A DNA stretch of 64,000 nucleotides, from the NCBI RefSeq assembly GCF_000687915.1, contig NZ_JHZY01000002.1, positions 310,001-374,000 on the forward strand, given 5' to 3'. The translations under genes were made by a program, and so were the position numbers. Shown one piece after another: positions 44,284-52,966 of the stretch. Positions within the stretch are counted from its first letter, which is position 1; each line of letters starts with the position of its first letter. Under the pieces are notes generated by a model. The model had not been told where the DNA came from. It did not search any database and saw only the letters and a program-made list of their open reading frames with translations. This DNA is from Leeuwenhoekiella sp. MAR_2009_132 (lineage in GTDB: Bacteria; Bacteroidota; Bacteroidia; Flavobacteriales; Flavobacteriaceae).

Positions 44284-45999
44284 ATGAGACTATTTGTTCA
44301 TTTTTGCGTGCTTACCCTTGTAGTGAATCTTGCTTCACAAGCACAGGCACAAACAACAAACACTAAGTTTAATGAGCGCTTTTCAACGCGTGCAGATGTT
44401 ACAATTAATGCAGATACACAATATGCAGATGTTGTTTTTGAAAACTGGAATAAAAATGAAGTTGCGGTAGAAGCTGTTATAGAATCTGAAGATCTTTCTA
44501 AAGAAGAAATTAATGAGTTATTAAAAGGCTGGCAGGTACAAGTACAGGGCAACAGCAACGCCGTGCAAATACTAAGTAGAGGTGCACCTGCTGCAGTAAA
44601 TATCGCTTTAAGTGATGTACAAATGCGGGGAGCTAATGATTTAATAGCATCATCTATGCAAATGATGCAGCCTATGATGAAGAATATGTTGAGCCCTATG
44701 CTTGAGCAGTTTTCAGGAATGAAATTACCTGTGGAATATTATAAGGGAATGAAAAATATTTCATTTGATTACAATGCATACAAGCGGGATGGGGAGAAGT
44801 ATTTAGAGCAATATAAAAAGAAGATCGAAGCTAATTTTGGTGAAGACTTTGATGCGGTGATGAAAAAATGGGAACGCAACAATCAAAAGAAAGTTGCTGC
44901 AGGACAAGGACTAGCCGGAAGTAGTCTATTAGGAATGCCAAAATCGCCATTCTCAAAGCAAATGAATTTTGATGCGGATGCCTATAAAAGAGATAAGAAA
45001 GGCTATGTATCTGCGATGAATAAAAAATATGGTACGAGTGTAAGTGTGTCACAGACCGATAAGTGGCGCGCAGATATGGAAGCCTGGGGAGCAGATTTTA
45101 ATAAAGATATGAAAGCCTGGGGTGAGCGTTTTGGGAAACAGTTTGGTGGTTCTACCGAAGCTTTAGGGGCTAATTTCAGTAGAGCTTTAGAAAGCGATAT
45201 GGCGGCTTTAGGACAAAATATAGGTAAAGCTATGGAAGGCTGGAGCGATAGTTTTGCAAAAAAACTTGAGCAAATGGCAGAGCAACAGGGAGGTAATCTT
45301 CAGAAAACGGTTACCCGTGATGCTAATGGTAATGTGAGCACGCAAATGACGTATAGTTTTACGGGATCTAATGTTCCTAATGTTGCTAAACCTAAAGGAT
45401 CATACAAACGTAAGATTGTGGTGCGTATGCCTAATGACGCTAAATTAGATCTTAATGTACGTCACGGTAATATAAAAATTGCTGAGGCTACTAATGCTAA
45501 GGTTAATTTGTCGCACGGTGATTTTATTGCCAATACCATTTCTGGAGATAAAACATTTATAAACGTAGCTTATAGCCCTGTTGATGTGGCAACCTGGGAT
45601 TATGGTACACTGCAGGCGAGTTACACAAAATCCTGTGTGATAGATAAGGCAAAAAGCATCAATATAAATTCAAGAGCAAGCAGTATTGTTATAAATGAAT
45701 TACAAGATGCAGCGGTTATTACCGGTAGTTTTGGTGAGTTGTCTATACCTAAGTTGGGTAAAAATTTCAAGACTTTAAATATAAGTGTAGAGAATAGTGA
45801 TGTGGTACTTAATCTGCCAGATACACCTTTCCATTTTAATTTTAACGGTGTACGTAGTCGTTTAAATTATCCAAAAAGTTTAGACGCAAAAGTGATGGAA
45901 GGTTATAACAGCAGTATGGTAAATGGTTTTTATAAATCGAGAAATACAGATAGTATAATCGCCATCTCTTCAAAGTTTAGTGATATAGTTTTAAATTAG
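44284..45999 (+). CDS. Exported protein with DUF4097-like beta-helix C-terminus
   Basis: 571 residues, signal peptide MRLFVHFCVLTLVVNLASQAQA. The first domain (about 25-115) looks like a beta-sandwich (ADVTINADTQYADVVFENWNKNEVAVEAVI). Residues 115-360 are an unusual Met-, Trp- and Gly-rich helical stretch (SSMQMMQPMMKNMLSPM; AWGADFNKDMKAWGERFG). The C-terminal 180 residues resemble the DUF4097 adhesin-type beta-helix (LNVRHGNIKIAEATNAKVNLSHGDF). An upstream start at 44230 would overlap the membrane gene; the ATG at 44284 is used. Probably the target of the sigma system. Confidence 0.72.
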   Translation: MRLFVHFCVLTLVVNLASQAQAQTTNTKFNERFSTRADVTINADTQYADVVFENWNKNEVAVEAVIESEDLSKEEINELLKGWQVQVQGNSNAVQILSRGAPAAVNIALSDVQMRGANDLIASSMQMMQPMMKNMLSPMLEQFSGMKLPVEYYKGMKNISFDYNAYKRDGEKYLEQYKKKIEANFGEDFDAVMKKWERNNQKKVAAGQGLAGSSLLGMPKSPFSKQMNFDADAYKRDKKGYVSAMNKKYGTSVSVSQTDKWRADMEAWGADFNKDMKAWGERFGKQFGGSTEALGANFSRALESDMAALGQNIGKAMEGWSDSFAKKLEQMAEQQGGNLQKTVTRDANGNVSTQMTYSFTGSNVPNVAKPKGSYKRKIVVRMPNDAKLDLNVRHGNIKIAEATNAKVNLSHGDFIANTISGDKTFINVAYSPVDVATWDYGTLQASYTKSCVIDKAKSININSRASSIVINELQDAAVITGSFGELSIPKLGKNFKTLNISVENSDVVLNLPDTPFHFNFNGVRSRLNYPKSLDAKVMEGYNSSMVNGFYKSRNTDSIIAISSKFSDIVLN

Positions 46000-46015
46000 T
46001 TTTAAGTTAATTAGT

Positions 46016-46049
46016 AAAAAGTCCGTTCCTGCCAGAACGGACTTTTTTT
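46016..46049 (+). terminator. Terminator of the sigma-factor operon
   Basis: GTCCGTTC (46021-46028) and GAACGGAC (46035-46042) with an A-run before and seven T after. Confidence 0.9.
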
Positions 46050-46074
46050 GTGCTTAATAATTTCAATAGAATTG

Positions 46075-46082
46075 TATTTTTG
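46075..46082 (+). promoter_or_regulatory. Bacteroidota -7 box
   Basis: TATTTTTG fits TAnnTTTG and ends six bases before the ATG at 46088. The nearest TTG (46048-46050) is 24 bases upstream, slightly long. Confidence 0.5.
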
Positions 46083-46087
46083 AGCGT

Positions 46088-46786
46088 ATGCAAACACGAG
46101 ATTTTTCAGCAGAATTAAGCAAATTAACTTCCGGTTTTACGCCGATAATTGACACCACTTATAAAGCGGAAGATTATAAATTTCTTGATCTTTCGGTAAC
46201 CAACCCGGTTTTAGAGGAAGTAGATACAAGCTCTGCGGAAGCAATACAGGTTTATATAAATACTTATTTGTCTAAAGTAGGCGGTACTATCGCCTATGGC
46301 GGGTATTTAGAAAAACGTAGTATTTACGACCGAAGCCTTTATTTTAGTAATACAGATGAGGTGCTAAAGCGTAATATACATTTGGGGCTTGACATCTGGT
46401 GTCCTCAAGGTACAGCGGTTTTAGTACCTGTAAAAGGTATCGTGCATAGCTTTAAAGATAACCGCAATCACGGCGATTATGGCCCGTGTATCGTTTTAGA
46501 ACATCGTTTTGAAAATCTCACATTTTACACACTTTACGGCCATTTAACTCGATCTTCTTTATCTAATTTAAGCATAGGACAAATGTTTGAGGCAGGTGAA
46601 ATCCTGGCCCATCTTGGCGTACCCGAAGAAAATGGCGATTACGCTCCGCATTTACACTTTCAGATTATTCGAGATATACAAGGTAATAGGGGTGATTATC
46701 CGGGAGTGTCTACGCTTCAGAATCTAGATTTCTACAAGAAAAATTGTCCCGATCCACAATTACTTCTTAAAATCAATACGCTGTAG
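46088..46786 (+). CDS. M23-family peptidase (LytM-like)
   Basis: 232 residues. The LytM zinc site is visible: HLGLDIW (HxxxD) near 101-107, the YTLYGHLTRSS strand, and PHLHFQI (HxH) near 195-201. The fold cleaves peptidoglycan cross-bridges. There is no signal peptide, so export or a cytoplasmic role is unclear; the N-terminal 90 residues are not a known domain. Monocistronic with a leader of only a few bases. Confidence 0.85.
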   Translation: MQTRDFSAELSKLTSGFTPIIDTTYKAEDYKFLDLSVTNPVLEEVDTSSAEAIQVYINTYLSKVGGTIAYGGYLEKRSIYDRSLYFSNTDEVLKRNIHLGLDIWCPQGTAVLVPVKGIVHSFKDNRNHGDYGPCIVLEHRFENLTFYTLYGHLTRSSLSNLSIGQMFEAGEILAHLGVPEENGDYAPHLHFQIIRDIQGNRGDYPGVSTLQNLDFYKKNCPDPQLLLKINTL

Positions 46787-46841
46787 ATTTAGATAAAATC
46801 AATTTCAGTTTCCGCAACTTCTTCAATATAAAATGACATAA

Positions 46842-46857
46842 TAGTTTTTAAAAACTA
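46842..46857. promoter_or_regulatory. Palindrome upstream of susC
   Basis: TAGTTTTTAAAAACTA, a perfect 16-bp palindrome about 210 bases before the SusC start. It could be an operator of the locus regulator. The rest of 46787-47064 shows no other motif. Confidence 0.35.
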
Positions 46858-47064
46858 CTATTCCTATTGTTAAAAAATTAAGATGAAAGTAGGTAACTAA
46901 CCGTAAATGATGTTATTTAAGTGAAATACTGTTAAGATAGTATTAGGTTAAGCTAAGATAAAGTTAAAAAAGGATTTCGATCCCTGCTAATTTTATTCCG
47001 CAGTTAATGATTCCCTAAGGGGTTATTAATTCTCACGAAGCAACTAACCTAAACTGTCTAACAA

Positions 47065-50061
47065 ATGAGTCAAAAATTAAATCAATTAGTAGTAGCTAAG
47101 CGTAAGGCTTATAAAAACAAAGGACATCTTCTCTTTGGTCTATTTCTACTGTGTTCTTTTATTACCCATTCACAACGTATACTTACAGGAACTGTAAAAG
47201 ATGACAAAGGAGTTTTACTTCCCGGTGTAAACGTAAAGGAGAAAGGTGTTTCAAACGGTTTTATCACAGATTTTGATGGTAATTTTCAGTTAACTACCCA
47301 AAATGAGGCTGCAGTTTTAATATTCTCGTATGTAGGATTTGAAACTTTAGAAGTATCAACACAGGGTAAAATAGAATTCAATATCACCTTAAAAGAAAAC
47401 CTAGAGGCTCTTTCTGAAGTCGTGGTCATAGGTTACGGTACACAAAAGCGGGCAGATGTAACCAGTGCAGTAGCTAGTGTAAAGTCTGAAGACTTTATAG
47501 AAGGTAACGTGCGTGACGCAGCCCAACTTGTACAGGGTAAAGTAGCCGGTCTTTCGGTTTCTGCACCTTCTGGAGATCCTACAGCGGGCACGCAAATACA
47601 ACTAAGAGGGATTGCATCACTTAATGGCAGCAGCGCTCCCTTAATCCTTGTAGATGGTGTTCCCGGAAGTTTACAAACTGTTGCTCCCGAAGATATTGCT
47701 TCTATAGACGTTCTTAAAGATGGGTCTGCGACTGCTATTTATGGTACTCGGGGTACAAACGGTGTGATCATTATTACTACCAAAGGGGCAAATAATGATA
47801 TGCAAAATACAATCGAATATACAGGTAATGTGTCCTTTCAATCTATTAGTAACAATCTCGACTTCTTAAATGCTTCAGAACTTAGAGAGAAGTATGCTGA
47901 GGGGTATACGTTTACCGGAGCTAATTTTGAAGATTTTGGTTCAGATACAGACTGGTTAGATGAGATTACTCAAAATGCTGTAAGTACCGTGCACAATGTA
48001 CTTTTTAGAGGCGGAAACAAAACAACAAACCTGAGTGCTTCGGTTAATTACAGAAACCTGGAAGGAATTTTTATAAATACCAATAACAAACGCTATACCG
48101 GTCGTATAGATGTCAACCACGCGATGTTTGACAATAAATTGAAAGCCAATTTTAATGTCGTTCTCAGTGAACAGGAATTTTATACCGGTGGCGATGGTTA
48201 CAGTTTTAACCCGTATGTGTATCGCCAGGCGCTAATACATAATCCTACTGAGCCCGTGCGTAACGAAGATGGGAGCTGGTTTGAAAGAGATGTGTATTTA
48301 TACGACAACCCGGTCGCCTATCTAAAAGAGACAGACGGTCAAAACCGTTACCGCAATACGCGATTTACAGGAAGTTTAGCTTATTCTCCCATAGAAGATT
48401 TAACCATTCAAGGTTTATATACGCGTAAAGGAAATTCAAATATACGAGGCTATTACGAGAGTAAGAATCACGTTTCTACTACAAAAAATGGTGTTGAAGG
48501 CTATGCTTCAAGAGGTACCGATGATTATGTGGGAGATTATGGGCAGATTACCTTAGACTACAAGAAAAATATTGGTCTTCATAAAATCACAGCGCTTGCG
48601 GGTTATAACTATGAGAAAAATGTAAATGAAGGTTTTTACGCAAATAACCGCAACTTCCCATCAGATGCATATACTTACAACAATCTTGGTATTGGACAGG
48701 GGCTTCCGTTAGGTGAAGCAGGTATGGGTAGTTATAAAAACTCAGACAAGCTTATTGCATTTTTTGGTCGATTAACTTACAACTACGATGATAAATATCT
48801 GTTTATGGCAAGTTTGCGTCATGAAGGTTCGTCGCGTTTTGGCGCAGATAACAAATGGGGAAGTTTTCCGGGAGTTTCTGCAGGATGGCGTATTAATGAG
48901 GAAGAATTTATGAAAGATGCCAAGTGGGTAAACAACCTTAAATTAAGAGGAGGTTTTGGTATCACAGGTATAAATGCAGGAAGTTCGTATCAATCTTTAA
49001 GTAGCTTAAATTATAGTAATTACTTCTATTATAACGGCAGGTGGTTACGCGAATTAATTCCGTCAAGAAATCCAAACCCGGATCTTAAATGGGAGAAAAA
49101 AGAAGAATTTAATATAGGTCTTGATTTTGACCTATTTGATGGTCGCTTAGGTGGTGCATTAGATTATTACAACCGTCACACTAAAGATGCACTCTATAAT
49201 TACGATGTGCCCACACCTCCCTATTTGTACAGCAGCATTACGGCTAACGTTGCTGAGGTGAGCAATGTAGGTTTTGAAGCGTTGTTAACCGTTTTACCGG
49301 TACAGACCGAAAACTTCAACTGGAATTCAACGTTTACCTATTCTACAAATAAAAATGAGTTAGTGTCTTTATCTAATGATCAGTTTCAGACAACAAATGA
49401 TTTTTTCTACACTGGTTACACGGGTGAGCCCATTCAACTTTCTACGCACATCGTACAGGTAGGAGAGAGCATCGGTAATTTCTACGGATTAAAAAGTGTA
49501 GATATTTCAGATGAGGGAATCTGGTTAGTAGAGAATGCTGATGGGGAGATTATACCTGCTACAGAATCTTCTACTGCAGACCGCCAGGTTTTAGGAAACG
49601 GGTTACCTAAACATTATTTAAGCTGGAATAATACCTTCAATTATAAAAACTGGGATTTAAATGTGAATATGCGCGGAGCTTTTGGGTTTCAGATATTAAA
49701 CTTTTCAAGAATGTTTTATGAGAATCCTACCATAGGTTACAATGTTCTTGATACTGCTTTTGATGAGGTATATGGTAAAGCTGTGCTCTCTGATGTACAG
49801 CGATTTGTGAGTTACTATGTTGAAGATGGTGATTACTGGAAAATAGATAACGTGACTTTGGGATATACCGTTAATACAGATAAAAGCGACATCATTAAGC
49901 GCTTGCGGGTATTTGCATCTGGTTTAAATCTTGTAACACTTACTGGCTACAAAGGTATAGACCCTGAGGTTAACAGATCTGGCTTATCTCCGGGTAATGA
50001 TGAGCGGGATAAATATCCTACCACACGCACATTTAGTTTAGGAGTGAACGTAACGTTTTAA
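47065..50061 (+). CDS. SusC/RagA TonB-linked outer membrane protein
   Basis: A 998-residue nutrient transporter of the SusC type. A signal peptide lies within residues 18-38. A carboxypeptidase-like domain (GTVKDDKGVLLPGVNVKEKG) and the SusC signature plug (EVVVIGYGTQKRADVTSAVASV) follow, then a long barrel ending SLGVNVTF. It works with SusD to import oligosaccharides through the outer membrane with TonB energy. SusD follows after 10 bases in one operon. Confidence 0.95.
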   Translation: MSQKLNQLVVAKRKAYKNKGHLLFGLFLLCSFITHSQRILTGTVKDDKGVLLPGVNVKEKGVSNGFITDFDGNFQLTTQNEAAVLIFSYVGFETLEVSTQGKIEFNITLKENLEALSEVVVIGYGTQKRADVTSAVASVKSEDFIEGNVRDAAQLVQGKVAGLSVSAPSGDPTAGTQIQLRGIASLNGSSAPLILVDGVPGSLQTVAPEDIASIDVLKDGSATAIYGTRGTNGVIIITTKGANNDMQNTIEYTGNVSFQSISNNLDFLNASELREKYAEGYTFTGANFEDFGSDTDWLDEITQNAVSTVHNVLFRGGNKTTNLSASVNYRNLEGIFINTNNKRYTGRIDVNHAMFDNKLKANFNVVLSEQEFYTGGDGYSFNPYVYRQALIHNPTEPVRNEDGSWFERDVYLYDNPVAYLKETDGQNRYRNTRFTGSLAYSPIEDLTIQGLYTRKGNSNIRGYYESKNHVSTTKNGVEGYASRGTDDYVGDYGQITLDYKKNIGLHKITALAGYNYEKNVNEGFYANNRNFPSDAYTYNNLGIGQGLPLGEAGMGSYKNSDKLIAFFGRLTYNYDDKYLFMASLRHEGSSRFGADNKWGSFPGVSAGWRINEEEFMKDAKWVNNLKLRGGFGITGINAGSSYQSLSSLNYSNYFYYNGRWLRELIPSRNPNPDLKWEKKEEFNIGLDFDLFDGRLGGALDYYNRHTKDALYNYDVPTPPYLYSSITANVAEVSNVGFEALLTVLPVQTENFNWNSTFTYSTNKNELVSLSNDQFQTTNDFFYTGYTGEPIQLSTHIVQVGESIGNFYGLKSVDISDEGIWLVENADGEIIPATESSTADRQVLGNGLPKHYLSWNNTFNYKNWDLNVNMRGAFGFQILNFSRMFYENPTIGYNVLDTAFDEVYGKAVLSDVQRFVSYYVEDGDYWKIDNVTLGYTVNTDKSDIIKRLRVFASGLNLVTLTGYKGIDPEVNRSGLSPGNDERDKYPTTRTFSLGVNVTF

Positions 50062-50071
50062 TAAAAAGACT

Positions 50072-51673
50072 ATGAAAACTATATTTAAGCATATCGTATT
50101 AAAAAGATCATTTACAATGCCGGTTTTGGGGTTGTTCGTTTCCCTATCATTTTTAGCCTGTACAAATCTTGAAGAAGAGGTATTTTCAGAAATTACCGAA
50201 GATTCATTTGTGCCTGCAGATGAGGATATTGTAGCATTAACAGCTTCTGCCTATACACCCTTACGCTATATTATGAGCTGGCAGGGGTTGTTTGATGTGC
50301 AGGAAGAGTCTGGTGATACCTTTATAACCCCTACGCGACCTAACGGTTGGGATGACGGTGGTACGTACAAAAGAATGCATTTTCACACGTGGGATGAGAC
50401 GCAATATCAACCTAGAAATACATGGCTCACTTGCTTTAGAGGTGTAAATAATATCAACAGGGTGATTTCACAGCTAGAGTCGGGCTCCCTTCCTGTAACC
50501 CCAGAACAGGCCGCAACAGTAATTTCAGAATTGAGAGCGTTACGAGGATTGTATTATTCAATATTATTAGATACCCACGGAAATGTGCCAATACTCAAAG
50601 ATTTTAGTGATGAAATTCCACAACAAAGCACGCGGCAGGAAGTGTATGATTTTGTAGTTTCAGAACTTACTGAAGTTATTCCTGATCTTTCTGAAACCGT
50701 AGATGCTACTACCTATGGCAGATTAACGAAGTTTGCCGCTATGCAAATTTTAGCTCGGGTATATTTAAATGCCGAGGTGTACACAGGTACTGCAAAATGG
50801 GCAGAATGTTTAGCGCTTTGTAATCAAATTATAGATTCTGGAGCTTATGAACTCGATACAGATTATGGTGCAATTTTTACTACTGAAAATCAAAACTCTC
50901 CTGAAATTGTTTTTGCTATTCCTTACGATCAAATCTATGCAGGAGAGTGGAATCAACATATGAAAATGTTACTGCCCAGTCACCGCGATGTTTTTAAAAT
51001 GCAATCACAGCCCTGGGGAGGGAGTAGTGCAAATCCACAAATTATAAATAGTTATGAAAGTGGTGATAAACGCCTTGAAGAAACCTGGTTAGTAGGTGAT
51101 CAAAAAAATGCCGATACCGGTGAGACCTTATTTACGCTGGTAAATTTTATGCCCAGTATTTATTTCTGTGAATTTGAAGAAGGTTTACGTTGCCATAAAT
51201 ACGACATTGCCCCGGGATCTAATAGTAGATTAAGTAACGACTTCCCTCTGTTTAGATATACAGATGTTTTAATGATGAAGGCTGAAACATTATTACGTAC
51301 AAACCGGGCAGATGAGGCAGCTCTAATTGTAAGTAATGTACGAAGCAGAGCTTTTGATAATGCTGCAGATGCTATAGTTACGGGAGCAGAATTAATGGGC
51401 GATACAACGGTAGAATATGGTGTTTTAGGTGAGGACGGTAGTGTTACAGATGCCGGAGACACGACACCGGTTGTCTACGGCAGGTTTTTAGATGAACTAG
51501 CCTGGGAGTTTACGGCCGAAGCACGACGTAGAACAGATATGATTCGTTTTGGAGTATACCAGACAAAAAGCTGGTATAACCACACTCCTAAGGGTAATCA
51601 TACCACGCTTTTTCCCATAGGATTAGAAGAGTTAAATACAAATCCTAATCTTAAACAAAATACAGGATATTAA
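50072..51673 (+). CDS. SusD/RagB nutrient-binding lipoprotein
   Basis: 533 residues, lipoprotein signal ending in LSFLAC (lipidated Cys near 30). SusD-type helices include WLTCFRGVNNINRVISQLE and ELRALRGLYYSILLDTHGNVPIL. The C-terminal block is DELAWEFTAEARRRTDMIRFGVY. It caps the SusC barrel and binds glycan. It ends at the terminator 51698-51731. Confidence 0.95.
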   Translation: MKTIFKHIVLKRSFTMPVLGLFVSLSFLACTNLEEEVFSEITEDSFVPADEDIVALTASAYTPLRYIMSWQGLFDVQEESGDTFITPTRPNGWDDGGTYKRMHFHTWDETQYQPRNTWLTCFRGVNNINRVISQLESGSLPVTPEQAATVISELRALRGLYYSILLDTHGNVPILKDFSDEIPQQSTRQEVYDFVVSELTEVIPDLSETVDATTYGRLTKFAAMQILARVYLNAEVYTGTAKWAECLALCNQIIDSGAYELDTDYGAIFTTENQNSPEIVFAIPYDQIYAGEWNQHMKMLLPSHRDVFKMQSQPWGGSSANPQIINSYESGDKRLEETWLVGDQKNADTGETLFTLVNFMPSIYFCEFEEGLRCHKYDIAPGSNSRLSNDFPLFRYTDVLMMKAETLLRTNRADEAALIVSNVRSRAFDNAADAIVTGAELMGDTTVEYGVLGEDGSVTDAGDTTPVVYGRFLDELAWEFTAEARRRTDMIRFGVYQTKSWYNHTPKGNHTTLFPIGLEELNTNPNLKQNTGY

Positions 51674-51697
51674 TTGGTTTATTTATCTGAATTGCTG

Positions 51698-51731
51698 AAG
51701 CGGACAATTTTAAAAAATTGTCCGCTTTTTT
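51698..51731 (+). terminator. Terminator of the susCD operon
   Basis: AAGCGGACAATTTT and AAAATTGTCCGCTT form a perfect 14-bp stem with a two-base loop and a following T-run. Confidence 0.9.
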
Positions 51732-51758
51732 ATGATCTAAATAGAAATGTTATTTGGG

Positions 51759-52601
51759 TTACATACTTAATCGAAACTGCGTAGGTGTCATTGCTTTGAT
51801 CTCTTTAAATTTTCTATTGAAATTAGCTATATTCTGAAAACCACAACGCTCAGAAACTTCTGCAACCGGAAGTTCTTTTTCCTTATAAAGCAGTTTACAG
51901 GCATATTCTATGCGCAACTCAATTAAAAACTGAAGAAAGGTTTTATTGGTACGTTTTTTAAAATATCTGCAAAAAGCATTCTTACTCATATTGGCTTTTT
52001 CAGCAATTGTTTCAAGTGTGATATTTTCTTTAAAATGATCTAATGTGTATTGAAAAACATCACTCATACGTTTACCTTCAACTTCTGTGTATTTTTTATG
52101 ATAAACAAATGATGAAAGGGGTTTCTTTTCTGCACGTAAAATAATTTCAAGAATTTGAAGCAGATTTGCAATACGTTCAATACGGTTTTGATGTTTTAGT
52201 TTATTAAACTTTTTAAGGAGTTTGTTTTTATAGGAAGTTACTTTAATTCCGTATTCAGACTGATCGAAAAAACTGTCGATTTCAGATAAATCGGTGAGTT
52301 TAAAGAACTCGTTACCAAAAGAATTTTTAGTAAAAAAAAGTGTGTACATAATTGATAGATCATCGGTATTGCGATCACTTCTAAACACGTGCGGAATATG
52401 CTCTCCTATTATGAGTATGTCATTTTCCTGGTATTCATTTATTGTATCTCCCAAGATTAAACTTCCAGATCCTTTAACAATATAACTTATCTGTATTTCT
52501 TCATGCTCATGAAGTTTATCATAAAAAAAATGCTCCCGATCTTCTTGATATACAAGAGCTTCTTTACCGGGTTTTGGGATTTTAAAGGGAAGAACTTTCA
52601 T
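51759..52601 (-). CDS. AraC-family regulator of the polysaccharide locus
   Basis: 280 residues: an N-terminal cupin ligand domain (HEHEEIQISYIVKGSGSLILGDTINEYQENDILIIGEHIPHVF) and a C-terminal double HTH (LETIAEKANMSKNAFCRYFKKRTNKTFLQFLIELRI; VAEVSERCGFQNIANFNRKFKEIKAMTPTQF). It lies between susCD and the 898-residue protein, so it likely controls this locus. A perfect inverted repeat stands 10 bases before its start. Confidence 0.92.
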   Translation of the reverse strand: MKVLPFKIPKPGKEALVYQEDREHFFYDKLHEHEEIQISYIVKGSGSLILGDTINEYQENDILIIGEHIPHVFRSDRNTDDLSIMYTLFFTKNSFGNEFFKLTDLSEIDSFFDQSEYGIKVTSYKNKLLKKFNKLKHQNRIERIANLLQILEIILRAEKKPLSSFVYHKKYTEVEGKRMSDVFQYTLDHFKENITLETIAEKANMSKNAFCRYFKKRTNKTFLQFLIELRIEYACKLLYKEKELPVAEVSERCGFQNIANFNRKFKEIKAMTPTQFRLSM

Positions 52602-52611
52602 ATGAAGGGGA

Positions 52612-52653
52612 ATTATAAATAAGTATATTGTAGAAATTACACTTATTTATAAT
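52612..52653. promoter_or_regulatory. Inverted repeat upstream of the AraC gene
   Basis: ATTATAAATAAGT (52612-52624) and ACTTATTTATAAT (52641-52653), perfect 13-bp arms with a 16-base spacer. It is probably an operator for the adjacent regulator, or a leader hairpin. Confidence 0.5.
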
Positions 52654-52966
52654 GCAAGTCAATACATGAGATAATATAGTATCAATATCGGTTACTTATG
52701 GCGCTATTTTTAGGTTTTTTAAGACTCGATTCTAAAAATCACTAGAGGCATAATTTTAAATGTTTTCAATACATTGATATCACATTGGCGATTTTAGTAG
52801 AAGAGATCTTAATTTCAGGGTAATATACTATGTGCATCAGCTAACATCAGCACAAATAAAATCTGCAGGAATCTTTTATTTTAGGGGTGTGTTTAGAATT
52901 AATTGACATCTTATTTAAAGCATTTTCTAGTTACACAACCGTAAAGCTCAAAAAATCAATTTAAGA
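52654..52966. other. Intergenic region before the 898-residue gene
   Basis: About 310 bases of AT-rich sequence. No strong TAnnTTTG promoter, hairpin or reading frame stands out. Confidence 0.5.
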
